Assembly: GCA_002733485.1 (NCBI GenBank)
Contig: NVVU01000005.1
Location: 65,718 to 72,557, forward strand
Direction: 5' to 3'
DNA: 6,840 nt
Source of the DNA: Robiginitomaculum sp.
GTDB lineage: Bacteria; Pseudomonadota; Alphaproteobacteria; Caulobacterales; Maricaulaceae
Every line of letters starts with the position of its first letter. Within the stretch, counting starts at the first letter, position 1. Under the pieces are notes generated by a model that saw only the letters and a program-made list of their open reading frames with translations, did no database searches and was not told where the DNA came from. Position numbers and translations under genes: made by a program. Below, one piece after another: positions 1-6,129 of the stretch.

Positions 1-222
1 CATATTATTTCAATTTCGCGTATAGATGGTAAGGATACAGCGCAGCTGCGACAGTATGAAAATAAGATTCTTACGGTGCGTGTAGGCGATATTTTGCAAA
101 GCGGCTGGTCAATCAAGCAGATATTTTCTGATCGTCTGGTGGCCCAGGCGGGACCGGAAAGCTTCTCTTTTGCGGTTATTGAGCATAAGAATAAAAAAGC
201 AAGAGAGGCTTCGGATGAATAA
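1..222 (+). CDS. gspC: Putative GspC-like T2SS protein, C-terminal part (5' end outside window)
   Basis: An open frame runs from the left edge to a TAA at 220-222, giving the last 73 residues of a protein. The visible part contains a short beta-rich stretch (TVRVGDILQSGWSIKQIFSD, then RLVA and FSFAVIEH) and ends in a charged tail (KNKKAREASDE). A 'VGD-x-L-x-x-GW-x-(V/I)-x-x-I-x-x-D-(R/K)-(V/L)' pattern is typical of the periplasmic homology-region (HR) domain of GspC and of related PilP proteins. In T2SS, this domain contacts the N0 domain of the secretin and links the outer-membrane channel to the inner-membrane platform. The gene lies 51 bp before gspD on the same strand, which is the usual gspC-gspD order and supports the call. 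The transmembrane N-terminus that would confirm GspC lies outside the window. PilP or another small periplasmic partner of a secretin remains possible. Confidence 0.55.
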   Translation, partial: HIISISRIDGKDTAQLRQYENKILTVRVGDILQSGWSIKQIFSDRLVAQAGPESFSFAVIEHKNKKAREASDE

Positions 223-273
223 GCCTTGTTTTTGCCGGGTATGGCATGATGGATGTTGTAGAATAGGTTGGTT

Positions 274-2466
274 ATGAAAAATTTGGTTAAAAAACCATCA
301 TACTTTATTTGTGCCGTGGCATTGGGGGCTTCTGTTCTGGCCCTGAGTGCCTGTGAGACAAACAATATTATACCGGAATTGTCTGCCCAGGGCCAAAGTT
401 TAGGAAGCAAGGTGCATAGGCCGCCGCAAAAAACGCTGGATCCCGTTCTTGAAGACAAGAATGAAAGTACAACGGAACAATTGCAAGCGCCATCCAATAT
501 TGCGCCCGTGCCAAGCATTTCGGAACCGTCCAGGCAAACCGGACAAGGCAAGTCATATAAAGCGCCTAAAATTTCTGTAAAATCTGTAGAGGCTTTTGTT
601 ACCCCGTCCCCTCTTCCAGAGTTCATTGATGTTACTTTTGGCGAAATGCTTAAGCTTCCATATGTAACCGGTCCCGGGGTAGCGGCACGAAAAGATATTG
701 TACAGCTTCGCTCGTCGGGCATTTTGTCTGGACGTGATTTCTTCGAGCTAGTGCAATCGGCATTGCGTGAATACGGTGTCCGCGTTGTCCCCGAAAATGG
801 GGTGTACCGTATTTTGGAGGATCAGGCCCTAAAAGCGCGCATGCCGCGTTTTATCCGCTCTCGTGCACAGCCGAGCACACCTAAATCCTTGCGCCCTGTT
901 ATTCAACTGGTTGAGCTTTTCGCCGTCGATGCGAACAGTATGGTTGGCTTGCTTGAGCAAGCCTTGGGTGGAGGCAGCAAGAATGTAAAAATACTGGCTA
1001 ATCCCCGTAATAATACAATTACCCTTTCAGGTTTGCCAGACGAAGTGGACGCCATTCTTACCGTCATCAAGGAGCTTGATGAACTAAATTATGCCGGTTC
1101 AACAGTGCAACGATATTCACCGGTATACTGGGAAGCCAAAGCCCTGGCGGAGGAAGTGAAAAAAATCCTGATGGTTGAAGGGTGGCAGGTGACGACGGTT
1201 CTTTCCGCCCCGCGCGCCATCAATTTGCTTCCCATTGAATATTCCAACGACATTTTCATTTTTTCACGCGATAAAACCGTTAGCGAGCGCACGTATATTT
1301 GGCTAAAAGAGCTGGACCGCCCGGTAAAGGCCGGGGACAATAATCAGCTCTTTATCTATCAGGTAGCCAATGTGGATGCCATTGATCTTGCGGAAACCGC
1401 AAACGCTGCCCTGAACGCAGGGACATTTAACAGAGTACAGAACAAACCGAACGGTGCATCGTCAGCACCATCTGGCGCAAGGGCTGGTGAGCGAAATGAG
1501 CGTAGAGGAAACCCAGGTGATAAATTTGTCGTCGACCCTATTGGTAACCGCCTGATATTTTCTGGTACCGTCAATGAGTATGAGCGGGTTCTGCCGCTTT
1601 TAAAACAACTGGACCGGGCACCGGCAGAGGTGTTGATTGAAGTTACCATCGCCGAGGTTACCCTGAATGACAGCACCAAATTTGGTCTTGAATTTTTTAT
1701 CAATGACATCGGTGCCAACAACTTTAAAAATTCATTTGGTACACAGGGGCTTGGGGTTGGCAGCACGGGCTTTAATGTAGCCATTGCGAAAGGCGATGTA
1801 ACGCTTAATGCCAACACGCTGGCTACAAACAGTGATATCAAAGTCCTTTCAACGCCACGCCTTATGGCGCGCTCAGGCGGGTCAGCCAACATTACGGTGG
1901 GTACGGATGTTCCCGTAATCAGCTCTCAACGGGCAGCTAACTCTCAATCCAGCACCGGGGTAACCGATGTGCTGCAAACGGTTACTTATCGCAAAACCGG
2001 CGTAATCCTCAACATTGAACCTATCGTGTTCAGTAATAACCGAATTGACCTGACGATTAGTCAGGAGGTTTCTGCGACCATTGATTCAGGCAACAGTGCC
2101 ATTGCTAGTCCCACCATATCCAATCGCTCACTTGAAACGCAATTATCTCTCGAAGATGGTCAGACGGCGGTTTTGGGTGGTTTGATGCAAGATACAGTGA
2201 CACGCAAGGAATCTGGCATACCGTTTTTGAAAGACATCCCGTTCATTGGCAGTGCATTTTCCTCTGAGACCGTGACCTCAGACCGGACAGAGCTTCTTGT
2301 TCTGATTACGGCCTATATTATGCGAGGTCAGGAGGACAAGACCGCGTTTGTAAATAGTCTGACACAGGAAATTGACGCATCGCTAAGTAAGTCCAATCGA
2401 CTGATTACCCTTTTGCCCAGAAATGTTCTTCCCTCTTTAGGGAAAAAGGATGCAGCGTCGCAGTAA
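274..2466 (+). CDS. gspD: Type II secretion system secretin GspD, predicted lipoprotein
   Basis: This is the multimeric outer-membrane channel of T2SS, 730 residues from the ATG at 274. I chose that start over the in-frame TTG at 268 because a short AGG (265-267) lies 6 nt upstream of the ATG but directly abuts the TTG. The N-terminus is a lipoprotein signal peptide: basic MKNLVKK, a hydrophobic stretch, then lipobox LSAC with Cys27. A Pro/Ser/Gln-rich linker follows (about 35-110). Next come the N0 domain (about 112-185), N1 (about 209-272), N2 (about 280-352) and N3 (about 358-450, with a Gly/Ser/Arg-rich insert near 388-415). The secretin barrel (about 450-685) carries STPRLMARSGG, the glycine-rich ending of GQTAVLGGLM, the signature GIPFLKDIPFIGSAF and RTELLVLITAYI. 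A C-terminal extension of about 45 residues resembles an S-domain position. It precedes the gspI-type gene by 3 nt. HxcQ of Pseudomonas aeruginosa is a known self-lipidated secretin; similarity to that subgroup is inferred only from the lipobox. Confidence 0.97.
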   Translation: MKNLVKKPSYFICAVALGASVLALSACETNNIIPELSAQGQSLGSKVHRPPQKTLDPVLEDKNESTTEQLQAPSNIAPVPSISEPSRQTGQGKSYKAPKISVKSVEAFVTPSPLPEFIDVTFGEMLKLPYVTGPGVAARKDIVQLRSSGILSGRDFFELVQSALREYGVRVVPENGVYRILEDQALKARMPRFIRSRAQPSTPKSLRPVIQLVELFAVDANSMVGLLEQALGGGSKNVKILANPRNNTITLSGLPDEVDAILTVIKELDELNYAGSTVQRYSPVYWEAKALAEEVKKILMVEGWQVTTVLSAPRAINLLPIEYSNDIFIFSRDKTVSERTYIWLKELDRPVKAGDNNQLFIYQVANVDAIDLAETANAALNAGTFNRVQNKPNGASSAPSGARAGERNERRGNPGDKFVVDPIGNRLIFSGTVNEYERVLPLLKQLDRAPAEVLIEVTIAEVTLNDSTKFGLEFFINDIGANNFKNSFGTQGLGVGSTGFNVAIAKGDVTLNANTLATNSDIKVLSTPRLMARSGGSANITVGTDVPVISSQRAANSQSSTGVTDVLQTVTYRKTGVILNIEPIVFSNNRIDLTISQEVSATIDSGNSAIASPTISNRSLETQLSLEDGQTAVLGGLMQDTVTRKESGIPFLKDIPFIGSAFSSETVTSDRTELLVLITAYIMRGQEDKTAFVNSLTQEIDASLSKSNRLITLLPRNVLPSLGKKDAASQ

Positions 2467-2469
2467 GTT

Positions 2470-2937
2470 ATGAATGGGTCGGCGAAGTCTCCACATAAAA
2501 GAGAACCCGCAGATGGTGCCGGTGTTGGATCGCCCGGATTTTCTGTGCTTGAGGCAATTATAGCCATTGCCATTTTGGCAATAGCATTTTTGCCTTTATT
2601 AGCTCTTCAAGAGCAGATGACCCGGACCACGATTTCGCTAGAACGCAATGCGCAATTCATGGAAGCGAAGCGTTCGGCCTTGGCATATGTACGTTCCCTT
2701 AACCCCATGCGCGATCCTCGCGGGGATCTGGATCTGGGGTCTGCCATTATGCACTGGACGTCAACGCCGATTTCTCAAGAGCGCCCGGTTAGAGGCAAGG
2801 CAGGAGAGGAAGGGCGGTTTATTGTTGCACTATATAATGTTGAGGTAACCTTGACCTTTGATACACAACGCACACAGGTGTTCAGTGTTCATGCCACGGG
2901 CTGGAGAGCAAAAGCAGCCTATCTCTCAAATTTATAA
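2470..2937 (+). CDS. gspI: T2SS minor pseudopilin, GspI type
   Basis: This 155-residue type IV prepilin-like protein has a 23-residue leader ending in Gly23. The predicted prepilin-peptidase site is G|FSVLE, with the conserved Glu at mature position 5 (residue 28). A hydrophobic helix follows (about 24-47, IIAIAILAIAFLPLLALQ). The helix ends in an LL-x-LQ pattern, and a Trp (HWTSTP) lies in the globular part; both fit GspI, a minor pseudopilin that nucleates the pseudopilus tip with GspJ and GspK. The start lies 3 nt after the gspD stop and has no clear Shine-Dalgarno, so translation is probably coupled to gspD. The family is usually somewhat shorter (about 120-130 residues). The leader and the globular part both add length. 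Subtype I is a reasoned choice, as minor pseudopilins are hard to tell apart by eye; membership in the pseudopilin superfamily is secure. GspJ and GspK do not follow; the next gene converges from the other strand. Confidence 0.78.
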   Translation: MNGSAKSPHKREPADGAGVGSPGFSVLEAIIAIAILAIAFLPLLALQEQMTRTTISLERNAQFMEAKRSALAYVRSLNPMRDPRGDLDLGSAIMHWTSTPISQERPVRGKAGEEGRFIVALYNVEVTLTFDTQRTQVFSVHATGWRAKAAYLSNL

Positions 2938-2938
2938 A

Positions 2939-3397
2939 TCAGGTATCAGTCTTTATGGCAGCTGAAACCCGTTTGGGAATGCACTCTGGTGGATCAAAGC
3001 GATAGAGCGCACGCCGGCCTTTTGGGTTGATCATCAGAATTTCACCACCCAGGCACATACCAGAGGGCGATATTTCTATGGCATTGCCTTCAGTAGTCCA
3101 GCCTTCTGGCAAGGGCAGGCGCCAGATGTTTTTTATAGCACTGGAGGGGGGGGCAGATGTGTCCGTCGCAATCGCTGCGCTTTGCCCAATCAACAGGGCT
3201 TTCGCACGATAATTACGCATCTCAGTGGCCGCAGCCTTTGATAGAGAGGCAAACCGCGCACTTTGCAAACTGTTAGAGAGCGAGACCGTTACCAGCGATA
3301 CTACAATGCTGATGATGGCAAGGGTAACCATCACTTCCATCAATGAAAAACCATCTTTGTAAGAGGCTTTGGCGATCACTGTTTTTTGATCTGTCAT
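2939..3397 (-). CDS. gspH: T2SS minor pseudopilin, GspH type
   Basis: This 152-residue prepilin-like protein is the last visible gene of the - strand operon. The leader is MTDQKTVIAKASYKDG. Cleavage is predicted at Gly16|Phe17 (G|FSLME, Glu21 at mature position 5), followed by a membrane helix (about 17-42) and an amphipathic stretch with SARFASLSKAAATEMRNYRAKA. That region resembles the GspH pattern in which a helix continues into the small beta-rich head. Two cysteines, Cys115 and Cys139, could form a disulfide in the periplasmic head; this is inference. The ATG is 7 nt after the gspG stop. An AAGG (3399-3402 complement) is only 1 nt from it, so the ribosome-binding site is poor and coupling to gspG is likely. 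The gene ends 1 nt from the opposing gspI stop. A run of eight Cs in the coding strand lies at 3146-3153 (codons for Ala82-Pro84). Order after gspF and gspG supports GspH over other minor pseudopilins. Confidence 0.75.
   Translation of the reverse strand: MTDQKTVIAKASYKDGFSLMEVMVTLAIISIVVSLVTVSLSNSLQSARFASLSKAAATEMRNYRAKALLIGQSAAIATDTSAPPSSAIKNIWRLPLPEGWTTEGNAIEISPSGMCLGGEILMINPKGRRALYRFDPPECIPKRVSAAIKTDT
3146..3153. repeat. Homopolymer tract of 8 G/C inside gspH
   Basis: Eight consecutive Gs on the + strand (Cs in the gspH coding strand) fall within the codons for Ala82, Pro83 and Pro84. The frame is intact in this copy. Tracts of this length can slip during replication and would then truncate or shift the C-terminal half of GspH. 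Whether it varies cannot be seen from one sequence. Confidence 0.9.
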
Positions 3398-3404
3398 GCC
3401 TTAA

Positions 3405-3908
3405 TTACATCGATATGTCGGTATTCAGGCCTTTGCCGCCAACCGCGTTATCGGCACCATAGGAAACGATTTTGGGGCTGGTTTGTCCACCGCGCTCATT
3501 GGTTTTGGCCAGGTCATAATGGAAGGCATTGCCCCAGGGGTCGGCCGGAAAATCACCATCCAGATACGGGCCATACCATTGTGCCTGTAAATTTGGATCG
3601 CTTGGCATTTTAACCAAAACTTCCAAACCTTCTTCGGCGGTGGGATAGCGGCCAAAATCAATACGAAAGCTGTTCAAAGCCAGTTTAATGGTCTTCGCCT
3701 GTGCCTTGGCAGCCACCACTTTGGAACGGTCCAGCTGAGTGAAGAGTCGCGGTGCCACCAGCGTAACAATGGTGCCCATAATGGCCAGCACCACCAGAAT
3801 TTCCAACAAGGAGTACCCGGCGCGCTTGTCTTTTCCACCCGGTGGGGCGGTTACAGCACGGCGGTGTGTGTCTGGTTTGGTGGCGGTGTGTTTATGTGTG
3901 TGTGTCAT
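3405..3908 (-). CDS. gspG: T2SS major pseudopilin GspG
   Basis: This is the major pseudopilin that builds the pseudopilus helix in the periplasm after cleavage by the prepilin peptidase (not in this window). It is 167 residues long. The predicted cleavage site is Gly31|Tyr32 (G|YSLLE, Glu36 at mature position 5), followed by the hydrophobic helix LLEILVVLAIMGTIVTLVAP. The head has the GspG family hallmarks in order: GRYPTAEEGL (86-95), GPYL (113-116), PADPWGN (121-127) and a C-terminal SYGADNAVGG...NTDI loop that corresponds to the Ca-binding region of known GspG proteins. The mature part is a normal length, but the leader is 31 residues, His/Thr-rich (MTHTHKHTATKPDTH) and much longer than usual. 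The ATG is the only plausible start: no Met, GTG or TTG lies before the cleavage site in a better place. It overlaps the gspF stop as ATGA, without a visible Shine-Dalgarno, so it is probably translated by coupling. Confidence 0.96.
   Translation of the reverse strand: MTHTHKHTATKPDTHRRAVTAPPGGKDKRAGYSLLEILVVLAIMGTIVTLVAPRLFTQLDRSKVVAAKAQAKTIKLALNSFRIDFGRYPTAEEGLEVLVKMPSDPNLQAQWYGPYLDGDFPADPWGNAFHYDLAKTNERGGQTSPKIVSYGADNAVGGKGLNTDISM
3860..3905. repeat. CA/TG-rich repeats encoding the GspG leader
   Basis: An 11-nt alternating TG tract (3895-3905) sits right after the gspG start codon. The 10-mer GGCGGTGTGT occurs twice, at 3860-3869 and 3882-3891, 22 nt apart. Together they encode the His/Thr-rich leader of GspG. 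This looks like short-repeat expansion or duplication within the leader and is a potential slippage site close to the start codon and the gspF stop. Confidence 0.75.
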
Positions 3909-5113
3909 ATGTCAAAATCATACAGGCTGGTCATCGCTAGCACAATGCTAAGCACAATTGTACCGACAATCATGGCAATAAAAAGGATGGCCGTCGGTTC
4001 GGCAATGGCGGTGAGGCCTTTTGCCCGCTCCCGGGTTTCCTTTTCCTTGGTATCAGCAACGAATAATAGCATCTCGGCGAGCGCACCGGAATTGCGCCCG
4101 GTGCGAATAAGGTCGATGGACAGGGCATCCATGGCGGGCAGGTGCTCTTCCAGCACTTCATCAATATTGCGTCCCGCCCGGATCTCGCTACGGGCACCCT
4201 CCATGCCGTTTTTCAGTTCTCGGGATTGAAGGCCGGATGCGCCCAGACGTAAGGCGGTCAGAATATCCGCACCATTATCCAGGGCAATGCCCATGGTGCG
4301 TGCCCAGCCGCCGATTTCCGACTGGATCAGAAAACTGCCAATCACCGGTGTTTTTTCAGCAGTACTGCGGAACCATTCCCGCACGGCCTTATTGCGAGCC
4401 ATGAAAATGGCGCTGGCGCTGGCGACCCCCGCTATGATCAGGAATAGCGGGATATGCCCTTTCATCCACACCCCGGTGGCGATCACAATTTTGGAAATGG
4501 CCGGTAAATTATCGCGATGATTGCCAATCAGGGCGTCAAAGCGCGGCACCACAAAGAGGAACATTAAGATCACAATCAACCCACCAACACTGGCCAGAAA
4601 CAGGGGGTAAGACAGCGCCCCACGAATTTCGCTGCGCATACTGTCCTCAAACTCCATCCGTTCTGCGGCATCGGCCAGTGCCTTGGCCAGCGTTCCGGTG
4701 GCCTCGCCCAGCTCCGCCAGGCGCGGCACATAACGGGGCAGGTCCTGCATATGGGTTTCCAGCGATTCGGACAGGCGCTGACCGGCGCGCAGGTCCGAGC
4801 GGATGGCATTAGCGCATTTGGCCAGTGCAGGATTGGCATTGGACTTGGCCAGGCTTTTCATGGCCTCCAGCAGACCTACGCCCGCTTTGAGCAGGGTGGC
4901 CAGTTGACGCATGAAGACGGACTGGTCCTTGCGGGTAACTTTTCGCGCCCGCAGAAAGTTCCATAAGGGATAATCTTTGCGCTCAACCAGTGAAAATGGC
5001 GATAATTGGCGTTTTTCAATAGCCAGATAGGCGGCGTCCTGATCCGCCGATTCTATTTCGCCGGTGACCGTAGAGCCGTTTCGTCGTAATGCCTTATACT
5101 GAAATCTGGGCAT
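3905..5113 (-). CDS. gspF: T2SS inner-membrane platform protein GspF
   Basis: GspF is the polytopic inner-membrane protein that couples the GspE ATPase to pseudopilus assembly. It is 402 residues long, the normal family length. It starts with the typical MPRFQYKALRRNGSTVTGEI. Two T2SSF repeats follow: residues about 66-190 (FMRQLATLLKAGVGLLEAM, then LGEATGTLAKAL and YPLFL) and about 268-393 (ARTMGIALDNGADILTALRL, then RTGRNSGALAEML). Likely membrane segments are near 171-189, 220-238 and 373-393, the last following the conserved AEP (371-373). The start ATG has a GAGAAG only 2 nt upstream, a weak ribosome-binding site. The gene lies 71 bp downstream of the glycosyltransferase and overlaps gspG by 4 nt (ATGA). 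gspE, normally just upstream of gspF, is absent here and replaced in position by glycan genes. Related PilC of type IV pili is less likely given the adjacent GspG. Confidence 0.97.
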   Translation of the reverse strand: MPRFQYKALRRNGSTVTGEIESADQDAAYLAIEKRQLSPFSLVERKDYPLWNFLRARKVTRKDQSVFMRQLATLLKAGVGLLEAMKSLAKSNANPALAKCANAIRSDLRAGQRLSESLETHMQDLPRYVPRLAELGEATGTLAKALADAAERMEFEDSMRSEIRGALSYPLFLASVGGLIVILMFLFVVPRFDALIGNHRDNLPAISKIVIATGVWMKGHIPLFLIIAGVASASAIFMARNKAVREWFRSTAEKTPVIGSFLIQSEIGGWARTMGIALDNGADILTALRLGASGLQSRELKNGMEGARSEIRAGRNIDEVLEEHLPAMDALSIDLIRTGRNSGALAEMLLFVADTKEKETRERAKGLTAIAEPTAILFIAMIVGTIVLSIVLAMTSLYDFDI

Positions 5114-5184
5114 GGCTTCTCAATACAAATGATTGCCTGAACCTACACCAGAAACCCTCGTGTTTTCAATGGTTTTAAGCACGC
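5114..5184 (-). other. Spacer between glycosyltransferase and gspF; possible internal promoter region
   Basis: This 71-nt gap is the only sizeable gap in the - strand gene run. On the - strand it holds a TTGAAA (complement of 5164-5169) followed 18 nt later by TAGGTT (complement of 5140-5145), a poor match to a sigma-70 -10 box. No strong hairpin with a T-run is visible, so read-through from the glycosyltransferase into gspF is plausible. Whether gspFGH has its own promoter here is undecided. Confidence 0.25.
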
Positions 5185-6129
5185 TTATTTAGCTGGCGGT
5201 GCACCCATGCGTTCGCGTATCACAAAGGCCGGTTTTTTGGAGGTAATATCCAGAAGACGGATAAAGTACTGCCCCGTTATGCCAATCGCCGCCAGGTTCA
5301 GGCCACCGATCAGCAGGATCGCCACCATCAGTGAACTCCACCCGGCCTGGGTAGGGATACCCATCAATTTTCGCGCAATGACGCCGGCGGCCAAGGCAAA
5401 GCTCAGCCCTGCCACCACAAAGCCAAGGCGGGTAAAAACCTGCATCAGAAAGTTTGAATTACCAACCAGCAGGTCGCTAAACTGGCCCCAGCGTTTTTTG
5501 AACGAATAGCGCGAACGTCCCTGTGCGCTTTTACAGTGCTCGCTGGGCACTGAAGCCACATCATTGGTCACCTGACGGATAAGGGCCGGGATAAACGGGC
5601 GGTTGGTTTTAATCGCCAGCATGCCATCCACCACATGGCGGCGGATCAGCTTTAACGGCGACAGTTTTACCTGATAACCGAGCACCGCCCGGTCGAAGAT
5701 CGCCTTGATCCAGCTGGTTGAGCGCTGCAACAATGTATGTTGCTTGCGTGCATGGGTGGCGGTGACCATGTCGTGCCCTTCATGGGCGATCAGAAGGGGA
5801 ATGTCTTCGGGGCTTTGCTGCAGATCATCATCTATGGTGATCATCCAGTCGCCCCGGCTGGCCTCAAGGCCACAGAGGATCGCGCCGGGCTTGCCAAAAT
5901 TGCGGGTCAGGCGCACCACCATCACGCCGTCTTCCCTGGCCAGATCCTCCAGCAGGGTTTTGGTGCTCTCTTTCATCGAGCCATCATCAACCAGAATGAT
6001 TTCAAAACTGGCCTTGATGGTGTCGGCAAAAACGCATTGTAAGCGCGTGACCAGATCGCGAAGGCAATCGCCGGTATTATAAACCGGCACCACAACGCTA
6101 TAGCGCGGCTTCTGGCTTGGCGCGGTCAT
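5185..6129 (-). CDS. Family 2 glycosyltransferase, membrane-anchored (GtrB/ArnC/DPM-like)
   Basis: This 314-residue GT-A fold glycosyltransferase has a cytosolic N-terminal catalytic domain and two C-terminal membrane helices (about 235-253 and 264-289). Visible family 2 motifs are VVPVYN (13-18), LVDDGS (46-51), RNFGKPGAILCGLEASRGDW (76-95) and the nucleotide-sugar/metal-binding IDDDLQQSPED (99-109, with Asp100-Asp102). GRSRYSFKKRW (204-214) matches the position of the conserved GxSRY motif. This architecture is typical of enzymes that transfer a sugar from a nucleotide to undecaprenyl or dolichyl phosphate (GtrB, ArnC, DPM1), so the product is probably a lipid-linked sugar for LPS, exopolysaccharide or protein glycosylation. 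Sugar and acceptor cannot be read from the sequence. The ATG overlaps the upstream sulfotransferase stop (ATGA) and has a GAGG 4 nt upstream (complement of 6134-6137). This indicates one operon with the sulfotransferase. Confidence 0.9.
   Translation of the reverse strand: MTAPSQKPRYSVVVPVYNTGDCLRDLVTRLQCVFADTIKASFEIILVDDGSMKESTKTLLEDLAREDGVMVVRLTRNFGKPGAILCGLEASRGDWMITIDDDLQQSPEDIPLLIAHEGHDMVTATHARKQHTLLQRSTSWIKAIFDRAVLGYQVKLSPLKLIRRHVVDGMLAIKTNRPFIPALIRQVTNDVASVPSEHCKSAQGRSRYSFKKRWGQFSDLLVGNSNFLMQVFTRLGFVVAGLSFALAAGVIARKLMGIPTQAGWSSLMVAILLIGGLNLAAIGITGQYFIRLLDITSKKPAFVIRERMGAPPAK

Noticed and set aside
268..273. TTG at 268 as the start of gspD, two codons upstream of the ATG
   Set aside because: The only Shine-Dalgarno-like bases (AGG at 265-267) abut the TTG but are well placed for the ATG at 274, and the lipoprotein signal is complete from the ATG.
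223..273. The 51-nt gap before gspD as a promoter or regulatory site
   Set aside because: No convincing -35/-10 pair or hairpin is seen, and the gap is short enough for co-transcription with the upstream GspC-like gene.
1359..1892. A 177-codon open frame on the - strand inside gspD
   Set aside because: It lies wholly within a well-recognised secretin on the opposite strand, and its translation shows no known domain; it is a shadow of gspD codon use.
3864..4229. A 121-codon open frame on the + strand over the start of gspG and the end of gspF
   Set aside because: It is antisense to two confidently assigned genes, and its Ser/Arg-rich translation looks like a reverse-frame artefact.
5140..5169. 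A sigma-70-like promoter (TTGAAA, 18 nt, TAGGTT) before gspF
   Set aside because: The -10 matches only about three of six consensus bases, so it is noted as a possibility in the spacer entry but not called.
5705..6082. Open frames of 125 and 101 codons on the + strand within the glycosyltransferase
   Set aside because: Both are antisense to conserved glycosyltransferase motifs and show no recognisable domain.
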